A DNA stretch of 64,000 bases from positions 186,001-250,000 of the forward strand of contig NZ_CP195790.1 in NCBI RefSeq assembly GCF_051465645.1, read 5' to 3'. The notes under the pieces were generated by a model that searched no databases, was not told where the DNA came from, and worked only from the letters and a program-made list of their open reading frames with translations. The translations under genes and the position numbers were made by a program. This document shows, piece by piece, positions 63,407 to 64,000 of this stretch. This stretch comes from Planctomicrobium sp051465645. GTDB lineage: Bacteria; Planctomycetota; Planctomycetia; Planctomycetales; Planctomycetaceae. Each line of letters opens with the position of its first letter. The first letter of the stretch is position 1.

Positions 63407-63685
63407 GTCGGGTGGCACGCCCTGACGTCAGGAAGGGCGTGGTGCGTTCTTTAATTGAGAGTCAGGAATATCTACACCCCAGCAAGATTCAGGTGCCCTC
63501 CAGCATTTGATTCTCTTTCGTTGAAGTTCTTCGGTCAGGAAGCATTGCCCAGACTGGTGAAAGTTCGATCCACCTCCAGCCTGCTGGGTGATGTTCGGTT
63601 TGTTCTGTCAAAATGGACATCCACGGATTTGCACTCCCCTCGGGAATGTCCACGCCCTTCCTTGCGTCAGGGCGTGCCACTCGAC
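63407..63685. repeat. 36-bp inverted repeats enclosing a 207-base spacer
   Basis: 63407-63442 and 63650-63685 are inverted copies with 33 of 36 positions matching. Each copy contains its own hairpin (CACGCCCT/AGGGCGTG). Such ends resemble a MITE or a REP doublet. The spacer 63443-63649 has no convincing gene; a 63-codon minus-strand frame overlaps the right arm and is likely spurious. Confidence 0.72.
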
Positions 63686-63736
63686 CCGGACGGACTATTG
63701 GACGTGGTTGGAACGCATGAAAGGAGCGCTCTCAAA

Positions 63737-64000
63737 ATGAAAGAGGATCGAATGAGTACTGAGCTTATGAACAACACGCTTCAACAAATGCGTGCTTCGT
63801 ATGGTGCTTTTTGGGACAGTGTAACGCTGGTTGAACTTGATCCTGGTAAAGTCCCCGGAAACTTAGTTCCGTATTTGCCTTATGCCGCACTTTGGGGTGT
63901 TGCTGATGACTTGGAGCGTGAACAGCGTGTTGAAAACGCTCCTTCCGAAGCGAAGCAAGACCTTTTAAAAACTGTTCAACTGATTGACGACTTGCTTGAT
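63737..64000 (+). CDS. Partial gene of unknown function at the right edge
   Basis: 88 residues are visible and the frame stays open to the end. Start: ATG at 63737 with AAGGAG at 63721; an ATG at 63752 is possible. The sequence starts MKEDRMSTELMNNTLQQM and includes FWDSVTLVELDPGKVPGNLV, YLPYAALWGVADDLEREQRV and LLKTVQLIDDLLD. It looks soluble and mostly helical. No family recognised. Confidence 0.65.
   Translation, partial: MKEDRMSTELMNNTLQQMRASYGAFWDSVTLVELDPGKVPGNLVPYLPYAALWGVADDLEREQRVENAPSEAKQDLLKTVQLIDDLLD

Noticed and set aside
63489..63680. 63-codon minus-strand frame in the repeat block
   Set aside because: Its N-terminus is encoded by the right arm of the 36-bp inverted repeat, so it is probably a by-product of the repeat.

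Overview
The window looks like chromosomal DNA from a planctomycete (order Planctomycetales; genus not decidable by eye). Markers of that phylum are the secreted DUF1549/DUF1553 and DUF1501 proteins, a very large PVC-type haem-binding protein, a DUF1559 prepilin-like protein paired with a small lipoprotein, an ECF sigma factor of the planctomycete kind, and an alternative complex III respiratory operon. Genes lie on both strands in short operons. No rRNA, CRISPR array or intact mobile element is visible.

Layout. 0-1.1 kb: minus-strand ferrous iron uptake operon (two FeoA proteins, then the start of FeoB) with a 15-bp palindrome and a likely promoter upstream. 1.4-7.6 kb: minus-strand DUF1549/DUF1553, DUF1501, ECF sigma factor, and a DUF1549/DUF1553 protein with an anti-sigma-like N-terminus. 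7.7-11.4 kb: stand-alone LigD-type phosphoesterase, a Ser/Thr kinase fused to a degenerate isochorismatase domain, and a secreted glycerophosphodiesterase. 11.8-12.2 kb: tRNA-Pro(GGG) next to the remnant of a tyrosine integrase. 12.4-17 kb: lipoprotein plus DUF1559 pair, a methyltransferase, a hotdog thioesterase and a PQQ-type beta-propeller. 17.3-27.2 kb: a divergent Hsp70 with a C-terminal extension, two glycosyltransferases, a PilB/GspE-like ATPase, a membrane-anchored STAS protein, then DUF2760 and a second divergent Hsp70. 27.8-33.8 kb: a secreted orphan, cysteine desulfurase, FabF and a sugar-phosphate transferase.

34.6-47.4 kb is one tightly packed plus-strand respiratory operon: ActA-ActB-ActC-ActD-ActE-ActF (quinol oxidation), a small membrane protein, a Sco copper chaperone, then CoxB (with fused cytochrome c), CoxA (A2-type, YSHP motif), CoxC and CoxD. 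It closes with a strong intrinsic terminator. Start and stop codons overlap at most junctions, so electrons would pass from quinol through alternative complex III to a caa3-type oxidase made from the same transcript. By eye these genes use more T-ending codons than their neighbours, as expected for high expression.

47.6-64 kb: a degenerate DgkA-like membrane protein, a PurB resembling the animal form, an SDR dehydrogenase, a BRCT-MerR-TPR protein, an overlapping FAD oxidase and methyltransferase pair that may finish the tRNA wobble modification mnm5U, a polytopic membrane protein, the PVC haem-binding protein, AsnRS, MazG, a secreted orphan, an intergenic block of inverted repeats and a partial gene at the window edge.

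The most unusual items are the kinase/pseudo-isochorismatase fusion, the split Hsp70-DUF2760-Hsp70 set, the anti-sigma/DUF1549 fusion beside its ECF factor, the BRCT-MerR-TPR protein and the candidate two-gene replacement for MnmC. All family calls were made by reading the sequence without database searches.
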